A stretch of DNA of 64,000 nucleotides from Fibrobacter sp. UBA1765 (GTDB lineage Bacteria > Fibrobacterota > Fibrobacteria > Fibrobacterales > Fibrobacteraceae): contig DCGZ01000157.1 in the NCBI GenBank assembly GCA_002314675.1, positions 1 to 64,000 on the forward strand, written 5' to 3'. Shown piece by piece: positions 40,755 through 50,189 of this stretch. Within the stretch, counting starts at the first letter, position 1, and every line of letters begins with the position of its first letter. The notes below the pieces were generated by a model. That model ran no database searches. It was not told where the DNA came from and was given only the letters and a program-made list of their open reading frames with translations. The position numbers and the translations under genes were made by a program.

Positions 40755-43325
40755 ATGAAGAATTTAAGAAAAAAGATTTTGGCTCAATACATTGTCACGC
40801 TTGTCTTGACCCTTGCGGCAATTTCTGCTGTTGTTGCCTTTACATTTAATTCCTTTTTTAAGGCGACTAAAGAAGATGTAATTACAATAGGTGAAAATGC
40901 AGTTTCTAAAAATGCAGAAATGCTTAACAGTTTTTTGCTTAAGAGTATTGACGTGTTGACCGTTACCTCGCAGATTCTTGATTACATGGTAATCAACGGG
41001 TCTTCTGCAAATGAAATTGAAAAATTGCTTCAAGATGAAAGTGAGCGCTATACGCGCTTCGTTGATCCGAATTTTACAGGTATTTATGGCGTTTTTAAAG
41101 GCAAGTATATTGACGGCTCCGGCTGGGTTCCTGAAGCTGGCTATGTTCCAGAAGATCGCCCCTGGTATAAGGCTGCGTTTGCTGCCGATGGACGCGTTGC
41201 TCTTGTCCCGCCTTATTTTGATGCCAAGGAACGCAAGGTTATTATTTCGGTAAGCCAGTTGCTGTCTGACAAGAAGAGTGTCGTATCTTTTGATATTATG
41301 CTTGACGTTGCCCAGAAAATGGTTGACGAAGCTGAATTTAACGGTGGTGTTGGCAAGTCGATGGTGTTTGACCATTCGGGTCTTGTGATTGCGCATGCAA
41401 ATTCTGCATATAAGGGCAAGAATTTTTTTAGTACTGAATTTGCCGGTACTGAAAATTATGCCTTGCTAGATAAACTTTATAAGGCAAAGTCTAATTCTTT
41501 TGAAATGAACTTCGATAGGCAGCCTTGCCGCGTGTTTTTTGCGATTGTTCAGGATGACTGGTTTGTTGTAACCGTTGTAAATGAAACGGAACTTTTTGAA
41601 AATGTAAAGAACATTCTTTACAGGAACATTTTGCTTTCGTTGCTGTTGTTCGCGTTGCTTGGGTATTTTTGCACAGCAAGTTACCGCAACAGAATCAAGG
41701 CTCTTGAATCTAACTATGCAAAGTCGATATTCCTTGCGAATATGAGCCATGAAATTAGGACCCCGATTAACGGGATTCTTGGAATGAACTCCATGATCTT
41801 GAAGGCTACAAAGAATGACACCCTTCATGAATGCGCTCTGAATATTCAAAGTGCCGGCCATACATTGCTTTCCATAGTAAATGACATTCTTGACATTTCA
41901 AAAATTGAATCTGGCAAGATGGAAATTTTGGCTAGTGATTACGAATTGTTCAATGTCTTGAACGATTGCTATAACATGGTTGCCTCTAAGGCAGAAGAAA
42001 AGGCCTTGAAGTTTGAATTGAAGCTAGACCAGACTTTGCCTTCTGCGTTGTATGGCGATGAAGTCAGAATTCGCCAGGTTATAAACAACTTGCTTTCTAA
42101 TGCTGTAAAGTATACGGAGCATGGCGGAATCGTTTTTAGCATGAGTTGCAAGCCGGTTAAGGCTAGCCAGGGAATTTCTGAGGGGTCGAAGGTCATACTT
42201 GTTATCAAGGTTGTTGATTCTGGACAGGGTATTCGACCAGAAGACCTGATGAAGCTCTTCAATATGTTTGAACGCATTGATGAACGGAAAAACCGTAGCA
42301 TTGAAGGTTCTGGGCTTGGTCTTAATCTTGCAAAGAACCTTGTCGAGCGTATGGATGGCGAAATTTATGTACAGAGCGATTTTGGTGCTGGTACCACCTT
42401 CACGGTAGAAATTCCTCAAATTGTTCGAAATATTACGCCACTCGGAAATTTTGCAGAACGCTATAGAAATTCTATTTTAAACAGCAAGCTTTCAAGCGAT
42501 GAATTTGTTGCCCCGAATGCAAAAATTCTTGTAGTCGACGACGTTCGCATGAACTTGATGGTCGTTGAAGGCTTGCTGAAGGAAACCGGTATTCAAATAG
42601 ATACTGTAACGAGCGGTGCGGAGTGCCTTGTTGCAATTCGCCATACCCGTTACGATATCATTTTCTTGGATCACATGATGCCTGTTATGGATGGCGTAGA
42701 AACATTGCATAACATGAAGACTCTCCCTGATAATAAATGCATTGGCGTTCCAGTTGTTATGATGACTGCCAATGCGATTATTGGTGCTAAGGAAAGTTAC
42801 TTGGAAGAGGGCTTTGATGATTATCTTTCAAAGCCTGTGAGCGAAGCTGCCCTTTTGCAAATGCTTAAAAAGTATTTGGCTCCACACCTTTTGGAAACTC
42901 CCAGCAAGGTCCGTGTTACACCGATTGCAACGGCACTTTCGGTTGCCGACATGAAGACTGAAGGAGTTTCGGCTTCGAACTTGTTTATCGAAAAATTGAA
43001 AGCGGTTGGCTTAGATACACAGATGGGCCTTAACTACTGCATGAACGATGAAGATTTCTATTCCGAGATGATCGAGGAGTTTAAACATTCCGACAAGAGA
43101 GCGGAACTTGAAAAATTCCTGCTTGAAGGCGATCTGAAAAATTACCGCATTTTGATACATGCGCTAAAGAGCAATTCAAGAACGATTGGTGCCGCGGAAC
43201 TTTCGAAGGCCTGTGAAGCATTGGAAAACGCATGTGTTGCTTGCGATGTTGACTATGTGAAAAACAACCATGGCGCAGCACTTGCAACTTATGCGGAATT
43301 GTTGCAAAAACTAGAAAGCGTTTAA
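40755..43325 (+). CDS. Hybrid sensor histidine kinase (Cache, HisKA, HATPase, REC, Hpt)
   Basis: The 856-residue protein has two membrane helices (about 10-32 and 289-309) bracketing a double-Cache extracytoplasmic sensor ('GWVPEAGYVPEDRPWYKAA'). It continues with HisKA (phospho-accepting His332 in 'FLANMSHEIRTPINGILG'), a HATPase_c domain ('NNLLSNAVKYT', 'GSGLGLNLAKNLVERM'), a receiver domain with Asp in 'YDIIFLDHMMPVMDG', and a C-terminal Hpt domain ('LIHALKSNSRTIGA'). This is a full phosphorelay in one chain. The cognate output regulator is not in the window. ATG 40755 avoids nine extra codons of AT-rich leader. It converges with the minus-strand membrane gene, sharing 4 bp. Confidence 0.93.
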   Translation: MKNLRKKILAQYIVTLVLTLAAISAVVAFTFNSFFKATKEDVITIGENAVSKNAEMLNSFLLKSIDVLTVTSQILDYMVINGSSANEIEKLLQDESERYTRFVDPNFTGIYGVFKGKYIDGSGWVPEAGYVPEDRPWYKAAFAADGRVALVPPYFDAKERKVIISVSQLLSDKKSVVSFDIMLDVAQKMVDEAEFNGGVGKSMVFDHSGLVIAHANSAYKGKNFFSTEFAGTENYALLDKLYKAKSNSFEMNFDRQPCRVFFAIVQDDWFVVTVVNETELFENVKNILYRNILLSLLLFALLGYFCTASYRNRIKALESNYAKSIFLANMSHEIRTPINGILGMNSMILKATKNDTLHECALNIQSAGHTLLSIVNDILDISKIESGKMEILASDYELFNVLNDCYNMVASKAEEKALKFELKLDQTLPSALYGDEVRIRQVINNLLSNAVKYTEHGGIVFSMSCKPVKASQGISEGSKVILVIKVVDSGQGIRPEDLMKLFNMFERIDERKNRSIEGSGLGLNLAKNLVERMDGEIYVQSDFGAGTTFTVEIPQIVRNITPLGNFAERYRNSILNSKLSSDEFVAPNAKILVVDDVRMNLMVVEGLLKETGIQIDTVTSGAECLVAIRHTRYDIIFLDHMMPVMDGVETLHNMKTLPDNKCIGVPVVMMTANAIIGAKESYLEEGFDDYLSKPVSEAALLQMLKKYLAPHLLETPSKVRVTPIATALSVADMKTEGVSASNLFIEKLKAVGLDTQMGLNYCMNDEDFYSEMIEEFKHSDKRAELEKFLLEGDLKNYRILIHALKSNSRTIGAAELSKACEALENACVACDVDYVKNNHGAALATYAELLQKLESV

Positions 43326-45064
43326 ACGGTAATCCACATAAGCATGGTGGAACTTATGACGAAGGTCGCAATGCAAATACCGCTTGCGGCCTTCCATTTT
43401 GTAGAGGCTTTCTTGATTGTTGCTCCATGTACAAGGAATGGAATGAAGCTTAATAGGACTGGCATTATGTAACGGAAATCGTTGCTGCAGCTAAATGGAA
43501 TTTTAAAACGTAAAAACATTAGGGCTGCAAAGAATGCAATGCCTTGGGCTATCAAAAGGATGTCTGCTCTATTGATTGCCTTGTTCCAGAGGCCGCGAAT
43601 TGCAATTATGATTGAACCGAGGAAGCTGCAGCTTACGATTGTTGCTAGCGTTTCGGCAATAGGAATCCTTGACAGTGTGAATTCGCCAAAGAGTGCCGTC
43701 TTTAAAGCATAATTCCAGAAGAATTGCCTGCCCTGTTCATCAAGCCATGGACTTGTGAACGGATACTCGATAAATGACTTGACATCGAAATAGATGAAGT
43801 GGAATAGCGAATTTTCAACTTGTAACTTGCCGTGTAGCGATTGCGCATTGCCGATGAGTTCGCCTGGAGAAAGTACATGGCGAAGTGCGATGCCCGCTAG
43901 CAAAATGCCAAATGTCAAGAAAGCGGCGACTTCCCATTTGCGGGGATGCTTGATTCCGCGTGGGAAATATCCAATTGCAAGGGCAAGTAGCCAAATGCCT
44001 ATGCTTACGATTGCTGTGGATTTTGTCCAATAGGCAAGGAGTGTTGCAAGAGCAGCAACGAACAGGTGCATTCCGCTGCGTCTTTGTACATAGACAAGGG
44101 AACCCCAAAGACAAATGAGGTGTAGCAGGTAGAACAGCTGATCGTTACCGATGCGTGGTGATGATAAAATAAGGGTTGGCCAGAATGTAAGGATCGTAGT
44201 GGCAAGCACGAGTGCCTTGCCTTTAAGTATAGATTGCAAAGCAAAAAAGCCTGCCAAAAGTATGAGTACTGAAATCAGGGTGCTTGTCCACTGAATAGTT
44301 GTAGAAGCCTGTACATGCAACATGTTTGCAAGGTTCCATGACGGGACCATTGCTGTGAAGTAGACTGGCGGATGGTAACATGTCCAGCAGTCATCGGCGT
44401 GTGGAATAGCCTTGTTTTCGGCGATGTATTGGATGTATGCGATGTGGCCATCTACATCATGGCCGAACTTGTCGTACTTTGGAAGACTGTATGAAAAGTG
44501 GAGTCGCAAGGCAACGCCTATAGTTAAAATAAGTGCGATACCCATAGGAATCTTTAGGCGGCGGCAAAGGAAGAATGCTAGCAGTGTACAAAGAATTAGC
44601 GCTATGGTTGCAAGCGTGCCGCTTTGTTCTTCTTGAAGAATTGCTATTTCTAGCCCTCCGTCACCACCATTGTTTTTTAATATAACTTCGTAATGGGTCG
44701 TGTTGCCTGCGATAAGCTTTTTGAGCGTGTCTGCTGCAATTACAAAACCTTTGCTGTAGTCGCAGCGCCCGGCAATATTTTTTGTCTGAAAATCATAACC
44801 GTTGATGGTTATGGATTCTGCGCAGTCATCTGGAATGATACGTAGGGAATATTCCTTTCCCGGTGAATTGATGTCGAAGGCGACTGTAAAGTATTCATTG
44901 TCCTCGAATTTGTTCTTGATTGGAAACGATGTTTGGGAAGCGCTGTTGTTGCGAGTAAGTAGCACGTTATCGCAGTAGATATTGCTCTTGACAATGCCTG
45001 CGATGCATACGCAAATGAGAATTACGAGGTATAATTCCGGTGCTTTTACAATGCGTTTCCACAT
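43322..45064 (-). CDS. Polytopic membrane glycosyltransferase-like protein (GT-C/GT39-like)
   Basis: The 580-residue protein has one N-terminal helix, a beta-rich extracytoplasmic domain (about 30-150), then about ten membrane helices. The first loop after the second helix contains 'YDKFGHDVDGHIAYIQYIAE', with acidic and His residues where GT-C enzymes (PMT/ArnT family) carry the catalytic Asp/Glu. It probably transfers a sugar from a polyprenyl-phosphate donor to a glycan or lipid in the periplasm. It is the last gene of a three-gene operon with a UGM-like oxidoreductase and a GtrA-like protein, which also fits lipid-linked sugar handling. Confidence 0.75.
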   Translation of the reverse strand: MWKRIVKAPELYLVILICVCIAGIVKSNIYCDNVLLTRNNSASQTSFPIKNKFEDNEYFTVAFDINSPGKEYSLRIIPDDCAESITINGYDFQTKNIAGRCDYSKGFVIAADTLKKLIAGNTTHYEVILKNNGGDGGLEIAILQEEQSGTLATIALILCTLLAFFLCRRLKIPMGIALILTIGVALRLHFSYSLPKYDKFGHDVDGHIAYIQYIAENKAIPHADDCWTCYHPPVYFTAMVPSWNLANMLHVQASTTIQWTSTLISVLILLAGFFALQSILKGKALVLATTILTFWPTLILSSPRIGNDQLFYLLHLICLWGSLVYVQRRSGMHLFVAALATLLAYWTKSTAIVSIGIWLLALAIGYFPRGIKHPRKWEVAAFLTFGILLAGIALRHVLSPGELIGNAQSLHGKLQVENSLFHFIYFDVKSFIEYPFTSPWLDEQGRQFFWNYALKTALFGEFTLSRIPIAETLATIVSCSFLGSIIIAIRGLWNKAINRADILLIAQGIAFFAALMFLRFKIPFSCSNDFRYIMPVLLSFIPFLVHGATIKKASTKWKAASGICIATFVISSTMLMWITV

Positions 45065-45071
45065 AGGCTCT

Positions 45072-46655
45072 TTACTTTTTTCCTTCGTGATAGTCTTCTT
45101 CGGTGTTTACGTTCCAGATTGCGGATTTGTCTGCATTGCCTTCGCGAATGCACTTGACCGTTTCCATGGCGGTAAGCATGCTGTGGTCCATGTTGTTGTA
45201 CTTGTGCATGCCGTTACGGCCCATGAGGAACATGTTTTCTGTCTGGATCAAGTAGTCGCGAACTGTGTTGAATTCGCCGTAGGTCCCGAAGTATGCCGGG
45301 TATGCCTTCTTTACGCGGAACACGACGGAGTCGCGAACGGAAGACTTTTTTGCTACATGGATTTTTTCAAGTTCGTCTGTCGCAAATTCAATGAATTCCT
45401 TGTCGCTAGAATTCCACATGTTGTCGCCTTCGTTCACGAAGTATTCAAGGCCGATCCAGACCTTGGAATTGTCGGCGACAAGGTATGGACTCCAGTTGTT
45501 GAAAATTTGGATGCGTCCAAGCTTTACGTCGCTTTCTTGCACATAGATCCAGTTGTCGGCAACGAATTTTAACTTGCTTTCTGGAGTGCCTTGTTTTGCC
45601 GGGTTCTTGATTTCTAGTTTGTCAAGTAAAAGGCCGACTGTCATGAAGTCGCGGTATACAAGTCCGTTTGCAATTCGGGAGACTTCTGCTGGAACATTTT
45701 CCATGGCGTTTACAAGGTCCTTGACTGGCATTGTAGAAAGGAAGTAGTCGCACGGGACCGTTTCTGTAAAGTTGCCGTGGTCGACTGTTACGCCTGTAAC
45801 TTTATTAGCTTCGCGATTGACTTTTGTAACAGCTGTATTCAAGTGGATTTCGCCACCGAGCTTCTTGATTTCTTCGGCTACGGTTTCCCAGAGTTCGCCT
45901 GGGCCAAGCTTTGGGTAAAGGAATTCTCCGATGAGACTTGTTTCGGTTCCCTTTTGCCCGATGGAGGAGTCTTTTTTGGAAGCAAAGATTTGCTTGAGTG
46001 CGTGGGCGACGGTTTTAGAAATGCTAAGGCCCTTGATGCGCTGGCCGCCCCATTCCGGGCTGATCTTGTTGCAAGGTACGCCCCAGAGTTTTTCCGTGTA
46101 ATCGCGGAAGAATGTTCTGTAGAGTTCTACGCCAAAACGGTTGATCATGAAGTCTTCAAGGGACTTTTCCTTGCGGGCGGGCGTTACGCGAATTTTAAGG
46201 TAGCTCATGCCGATCTTGAACATGCGCCAAAGTCCAAGGCCCTTGATTGTGGAGGCGTTCAAGCTTACCGGATAATCAAATAGCTTGCGAGTGTAGAGAA
46301 TACGGCTTAGGCGGCTGCGACGAAGCATTACGCGGTCTGAACTTTCTGGATCCGGGCCGTCTTTTTCGAGCGTTACCTTTCTGCCGATTTCAATATCGTC
46401 CTTGCTTGGAGCGCCCTGCAATGGCAATATGTTTTGCCACCAGTTCATAACGTCGTCGTTCTTGCTGAAGAACCTGTGACCACCGATATCCATGCGGTTG
46501 CCGTTGTGGCGTGCCGTGCGCGAAATGCCGCCAATGAAATCTTCAGCTTCAAAAATAATCGGCTTTATATCTGTTGTGCGTAAAAGTTCGAGAGCGGCCG
46601 TGAGTCCTGCTGGGCCTGCACCAGCGATAACTGCGATTTTCTTGTTTTCAGACAT
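45072..46655 (-). CDS. FAD-dependent oxidoreductase (UDP-galactopyranose mutase/amine-oxidase-like)
   Basis: The 527-residue flavoprotein opens with a Rossmann dinucleotide motif ('[17 protein letters not shown]'), then '[20 protein letters not shown]' and '[10 protein letters not shown]'. These are typical of the NAD(P)/FAD-dependent amine-oxidase/UDP-galactopyranose-mutase-like family encoded in bacterial glycan clusters. The C-terminal FAD site ('[20 protein letters not shown]') is intact. The sugar substrate is not defined. It is 3 nt from gtrA and 7 nt from the GT-C gene, so all three are one operon, consistent with cell-surface glycan synthesis. Confidence 0.82.
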   Translation of the reverse strand: MSENKKIAVIAGAGPAGLTAALELLRTTDIKPIIFEAEDFIGGISRTARHNGNRMDIGGHRFFSKNDDVMNWWQNILPLQGAPSKDDIEIGRKVTLEKDGPDPESSDRVMLRRSRLSRILYTRKLFDYPVSLNASTIKGLGLWRMFKIGMSYLKIRVTPARKEKSLEDFMINRFGVELYRTFFRDYTEKLWGVPCNKISPEWGGQRIKGLSISKTVAHALKQIFASKKDSSIGQKGTETSLIGEFLYPKLGPGELWETVAEEIKKLGGEIHLNTAVTKVNREANKVTGVTVDHGNFTETVPCDYFLSTMPVKDLVNAMENVPAEVSRIANGLVYRDFMTVGLLLDKLEIKNPAKQGTPESKLKFVADNWIYVQESDVKLGRIQIFNNWSPYLVADNSKVWIGLEYFVNEGDNMWNSSDKEFIEFATDELEKIHVAKKSSVRDSVVFRVKKAYPAYFGTYGEFNTVRDYLIQTENMFLMGRNGMHKYNNMDHSMLTAMETVKCIREGNADKSAIWNVNTEEDYHEGKK

Positions 46656-46658
46656 AAG

Positions 46659-47102
46659 TTACCCTTCCTTTTTTACGCGGAACAGCACAAGCTTGCGTGC
46701 TCCAAAATTCCATATTAATACGACAATTGCGGCAATCATTTTAGAAGGCATTTCTAGCCATTCCAGTTGACCGATCATTATGAACATTAAAAGCTGGTTG
46801 ATGCCGACTCCGGCAAGTCCAATCAAGGTGAATATCGCAAATTCCGCAAATTTCTTTTTTTCTAGCGTGCGCTTGCAATCGGCGAACACCCATGCGACGC
46901 TTAGTGCGTAATTGAGTATCAGCCCTGCGACAAGGCCAACCAGGTTTGCAAGCAGATAATGCCATTCAAAAACATAAAGGCAGAGTGCAAACAAGCCGAA
47001 GTCGGCGACGAATGCCAGCCCCCCCGTGAATAGGTAGCGAATGAATTGCGCTATCCAGGAGTTTCTAGGAACCATGTTTCGCAGAGAATCTAGAAGTTTC
47101 AT
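46659..47102 (-). CDS. GtrA family membrane protein
   Basis: The 147-residue protein has four membrane helices and the GtrA opening 'FIRYLFTGGLAFVADFGLFA', followed by 'VGLVAGLILNYALSVAWVF'. GtrA-like proteins are thought to flip or support flipping of undecaprenyl-phosphate-linked sugars. It is the first gene of the operon, diverging from the GH5 cellulase gene across a 220-bp AT-rich spacer. Confidence 0.88.
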   Translation of the reverse strand: MKLLDSLRNMVPRNSWIAQFIRYLFTGGLAFVADFGLFALCLYVFEWHYLLANLVGLVAGLILNYALSVAWVFADCKRTLEKKKFAEFAIFTLIGLAGVGINQLLMFIMIGQLEWLEMPSKMIAAIVVLIWNFGARKLVLFRVKKEG

Positions 47103-47322
47103 TTTAGCAAAGGTAGTAAAACGCTTTTTTACTTTTATGCTTCTGCTTGGTGAAAGTAACGGGAATTGTAAAGTGTGGTGAAAAAAATTTTCTTTATGCT
47201 ACAAATTGTATTATATAACGTAGTTTTGCAATAAAATTTATGGCTAGAATATTTGAAATTCTAAAGAAAAAACATAAATTATGGTAGTCATTATTGGTGG
47301 ACGCACCGAATAAGGAAATTTT

Positions 47323-49257
47323 ATGCATAAAAAGTTTTTAGGAGCCCTGGTCGGTTTATCGTTGTGTAGCGCCGCTTTTGCCGCGACGCTCCCGACAGCA
47401 TCTGAAATCCAGAAGAACATGGGCATGGGTTACAATATCGGTAACTCCATGGAAGTTCCAAATGACCCTACCGGATGGGGCAACCCTTACCCGACGCAGG
47501 CCTTGCTCGATTCCATCAAGGCTGCTGGTTTTAATACTGTCCGTATCCCTTGCGCTTGGGATTCCCATACCCGCAACGGTGCCATTACAGAAACATGGCT
47601 CGATTCCGTTAAGACCGTGGTGGATTATGCCCTTCGTAACGAACTGTACGTGGTTCTTAACATCCATCACGAGGGTAGTGGCGGCTGGTTCCAGACCAAG
47701 ATGGCTACCTACAAGGACAACACCGTAGATACCAAGATGAAGAACTACTGGACGCAAATCGCGAATAAGTTCAAAAATTACGATGAACATTTGCTTTTCG
47801 CAGGGGCCAATGAACCTGGAGAAGGGCAAGAGGGCCTTACCTGGACGAGCCAGCACGCCCAGGTTCTCATGGGCTATTACCAGACCTTCATTAACGCAGT
47901 CCGCGCCACTGGCGGTAACAACGCTACCCGTACCTTGATTATTCAGGGCCTGCAGACCGATATCGACAAGTCCGTAGAGTTCGCCCCCACAAGCATCTTC
48001 CCAAAGGACAATGTTACTGGCCGCCTCATGTTCGAAGTGCATTTCTACGGCCCTTACCAGTATGTGCTCATGACAAGCTCCCAGAACTGGGGATGCCCTA
48101 ACGGCGACATCCAGGTGCAGTACTATTATGGCGATTACCTGAAGCCAGGCGATCCGAAGCATAACGCAGGCTACAACTGCTGGGCTAACGCCATCGACAA
48201 GGATCAGTCTAGCATCGGTTTCCCTAAGGCTCAGTTTGCAAAGATGAAGTCAAACTATGTGGATAAGGGTTACCCAGTCATTATCGGTGAATTCGGTTCC
48301 CTGTACCGTTCTCCGGAACTCTCCGGTTCCGATTTGGAACTGCACCGCCAGGGCCGTATCCAGTGGCACAAGGACGTTGTAACCGCAGCAAAGATGTATG
48401 GCCTTACGCCAATCGTCTGGGATATGGGTAACGAAGGTGCAAGCTACGACAACATGGCCTACATCCGCCGTCAGACGAACAAGTTCGGTGGCCCCATGGG
48501 CAAGGTGGTGGAACCTGAAATCATCAATGCAATGCGTGGCGTCTATGGCCTTGGCACCTATGTGAACAAGGGCGTTACTCATACGGAAAGACTAATTCCG
48601 GGTAGCACCCCGATTCAGAGCTCTAGCAGTTCCGTAGTTCCTGCGTCGAGCAGTTCCTCCAAGCCGGTCGTCTCCAGCAGCTCCGTGGCTAGCTCCAGTT
48701 CTGTAAATCCGTGGCAGCCGCAGTCCAGCTCCAGCTCGGTAAAGTCCAGCTCCAGTTTCGCCGTATCTAGCTCTAGCGTTGTCTCCAGTAGTAGCGTTTG
48801 GCAGCCAGCAAGCAGTTCCAGCAGCGCTGATCCAAGTACTTGCAAGGCTCTTACCACGGAATGCTATAGTGAAAAAGAACTCTGTGAAATGGGCATAAAG
48901 AATTTCTGCGTTGAAAGTTCTTCTAGCGAGGAATCTAGCAGTAGCGAAATGGACCCGCCATGCGACGCCCTGATTCCGGAATGCGGCTATAGCGAAACTG
49001 AACTTTGCAGTATGGGCGTGCTCGAATATTGCGACCCGAATGCAGTAAAGCCAGTGCTTGCCGGTAAGGCCGTAAAGCTTTATCGCGAAGGTAATACGCT
49101 TGTTTCTGACAGGTCCATCACCCTGTTCGATGTGACCGGCCATATCGTAAAGGCGGTTTCCGGTTCTGGTCGTACAGTTCTTTCGCTCGAAAATATGCGT
49201 CAGGGAGTGTACATTGCCAAGAGCGGTAGCAATGTCCTGAAGGTCAACGTCAAGTAA
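47323..49257 (+). CDS. Secreted GH5 endoglucanase with Ser-rich linker, two Cys repeats and C-terminal sorting-type domain
   Basis: The 644-residue protein has a signal peptide (cleaved near 'AAFAA') and a GH5 barrel (about 25-420) with acid/base Glu164 in 'AGANEPGEG' and nucleophile Glu323 in 'VIIGEFGSL'. A linker of SSSS/VV/P units follows (about 425-505), then two related 24-residue cysteine motifs ('CKALTTECYSEKELCEMG' and 'CDALIPECGYSETELCSMG'). Last comes a short C-terminal domain ('SITLFDVTGHIVKAVSG', 'ENMRQGVYIAKSG'). The poly-Ser linker is a Fibrobacter hallmark. It hydrolyses internal beta-1,4-glucan links outside the cell. It has AAGGAAA 6 nt before the ATG. Confidence 0.92.
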   Translation: MHKKFLGALVGLSLCSAAFAATLPTASEIQKNMGMGYNIGNSMEVPNDPTGWGNPYPTQALLDSIKAAGFNTVRIPCAWDSHTRNGAITETWLDSVKTVVDYALRNELYVVLNIHHEGSGGWFQTKMATYKDNTVDTKMKNYWTQIANKFKNYDEHLLFAGANEPGEGQEGLTWTSQHAQVLMGYYQTFINAVRATGGNNATRTLIIQGLQTDIDKSVEFAPTSIFPKDNVTGRLMFEVHFYGPYQYVLMTSSQNWGCPNGDIQVQYYYGDYLKPGDPKHNAGYNCWANAIDKDQSSIGFPKAQFAKMKSNYVDKGYPVIIGEFGSLYRSPELSGSDLELHRQGRIQWHKDVVTAAKMYGLTPIVWDMGNEGASYDNMAYIRRQTNKFGGPMGKVVEPEIINAMRGVYGLGTYVNKGVTHTERLIPGSTPIQSSSSSVVPASSSSSKPVVSSSSVASSSSVNPWQPQSSSSSVKSSSSFAVSSSSVVSSSSVWQPASSSSSADPSTCKALTTECYSEKELCEMGIKNFCVESSSSEESSSSEMDPPCDALIPECGYSETELCSMGVLEYCDPNAVKPVLAGKAVKLYREGNTLVSDRSITLFDVTGHIVKAVSGSGRTVLSLENMRQGVYIAKSGSNVLKVNVK

Positions 49258-49276
49258 ATATCCACAATTTTCACAA

Positions 49277-49304
49277 TCTATCAACAAATTGTTGATAGAT
49301 TTTT
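49277..49304 (+). terminator. Rho-independent terminator of GH5 gene
   Basis: The 9-bp stem TCTATCAAC / GTTGATAGA with loop AAATT is followed by TTTTTG, 20 nt after the cellulase stop. Flanking TTCACAA / TTTGTGAA can extend it. Confidence 0.75.
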
Positions 49305-49425
49305 GTGAACTTTAGGGCTTATTTGAGGTTTAAAACGGGTGTAAAAGTATGTAACCCCTTGATAATTCAAGACTTTTTACTATCTTTGCGCTTAAAATCA
49401 AAAGTTTTACTTTAAAGGTATAATT

Positions 49426-49581
49426 ATGAAGAGAACATTCCAGCCGCACAATCGTAAGCGCGTAAACAAGCATGGTTTCCGTCAGCGTATGGAAGATCGT
49501 TGGGGCCGCGCAGTCCTCAGCCGTCGCCGCGCCAAGGGTCGCAAGCGTCTCACTGTTAGCGATACCATCTACAAGAAGTAA
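49426..49581 (+). CDS. rpmH: 50S ribosomal protein L34
   Basis: The 51-residue protein is plainly L34: it begins '[20 protein letters not shown]' and continues with the basic '[10 protein letters not shown]' motif. It is slightly longer than the usual 44-47 residues, with a C-terminal 'TVSDTIYKK'. It starts the classic rpmH-rnpA-yidD-yidC order. No dnaA gene lies upstream; a cellulase gene occupies that side. Its stop codon is in the same reading frame as rnpA. Confidence 0.97.
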   Translation: MKRTFQPHNRKRVNKHGFRQRMEDRWGRAVLSRRRAKGRKRLTVSDTIYKK

Positions 49582-49590
49582 GGTCGGCAT

Positions 49591-49938
49591 ATCGCCTCTC
49601 TACGTTCTTATAGAATAAGTTCGCAGTCTGATTATCGGCAGATATCCAATAAAGGCAAGTACATTAAGGCGTCTTCCTTGTCGATGCGCTTTATTGAAAG
49701 CCCAGACGGAGTTTGCCGATTTTCTTTTCTGGCGAAAAAGAAGAACGGTTGTGCCGTTTACCGCAACCGCTGTAGGCGTATTTTGCGCCCGGTATTTTTT
49801 GCGGAGGCTCCGAACTTCAAAAAGCCTATCTGGGCTATGGTCTTTGTGAACGACAAGGAAGGCGAAATGACCTCGGAACGCTTGCGGGCGTCTGCCAAGG
49901 TGATATTTGAAAAACTGGCAGGCCGTTTGCATGGCTAA
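49591..49938 (+). CDS. rnpA: Ribonuclease P protein component, unusual start
   Basis: The core is unmistakable RnpA: '[20 protein letters not shown]' carries the conserved K/RNR region. Recognisable family sequence begins much earlier: '[20 protein letters not shown]' matches the RnpA N-terminus ('LR...F..V...G'). Yet between the rpmH stop and that segment there is no in-frame ATG, GTG or TTG; the first canonical codons are TTG 49678 and ATG 49684, which would remove the N-terminal helix and first strand. An ATC at 49591 with AAGG 7 nt before it would give 115 residues, the normal length. It binds the RNase P RNA for tRNA 5' processing. It overlaps yidD by 8 nt. Confidence 0.8.
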   Translation: MASLRSYRISSQSDYRQISNKGKYIKASSLSMRFIESPDGVCRFSFLAKKKNGCAVYRNRCRRILRPVFFAEAPNFKKPIWAMVFVNDKEGEMTSERLRASAKVIFEKLAGRLHG

Positions 49939-50188
49939 GCTGAAAAAGGTACGTGCTTCTGATGCAGCGCGCGCCCTTTTTGTTTTACCGATAAAGGGTT
50001 ATCGACTGATTCATCCGTATTTTTTTTCGGGAGTCTGCCGTTTTACCCCGACCTGTTCCGCTTATGCTATTGAAGCTGTAGAAACTCATGGCATTTTAAA
50101 GGGCGCAGCACTTGCAAGTTATCGCATTCTGCGCTGTAACCCATTCTGCCGTGGTGGTTACGATCCTGTTCCACCTCGCAAGGATTAA
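49931..50188 (+). CDS. yidD: Membrane protein insertion efficiency factor
   Basis: The 85-residue protein has the YidD signatures '[20 protein letters not shown]', '[12 protein letters not shown]' and '[18 protein letters not shown]', with the conserved cysteines. It sits at the inner face of the inner membrane and assists YidC/Sec insertion. ATG 49931 overlaps the end of rnpA; upstream in-frame codons belong to rnpA DNA. One base separates it from yidC. Confidence 0.96.
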   Translation: MAKLKKVRASDAARALFVLPIKGYRLIHPYFFSGVCRFTPTCSAYAIEAVETHGILKGAALASYRILRCNPFCRGGYDPVPPRKD

Positions 50189-50189
50189 T

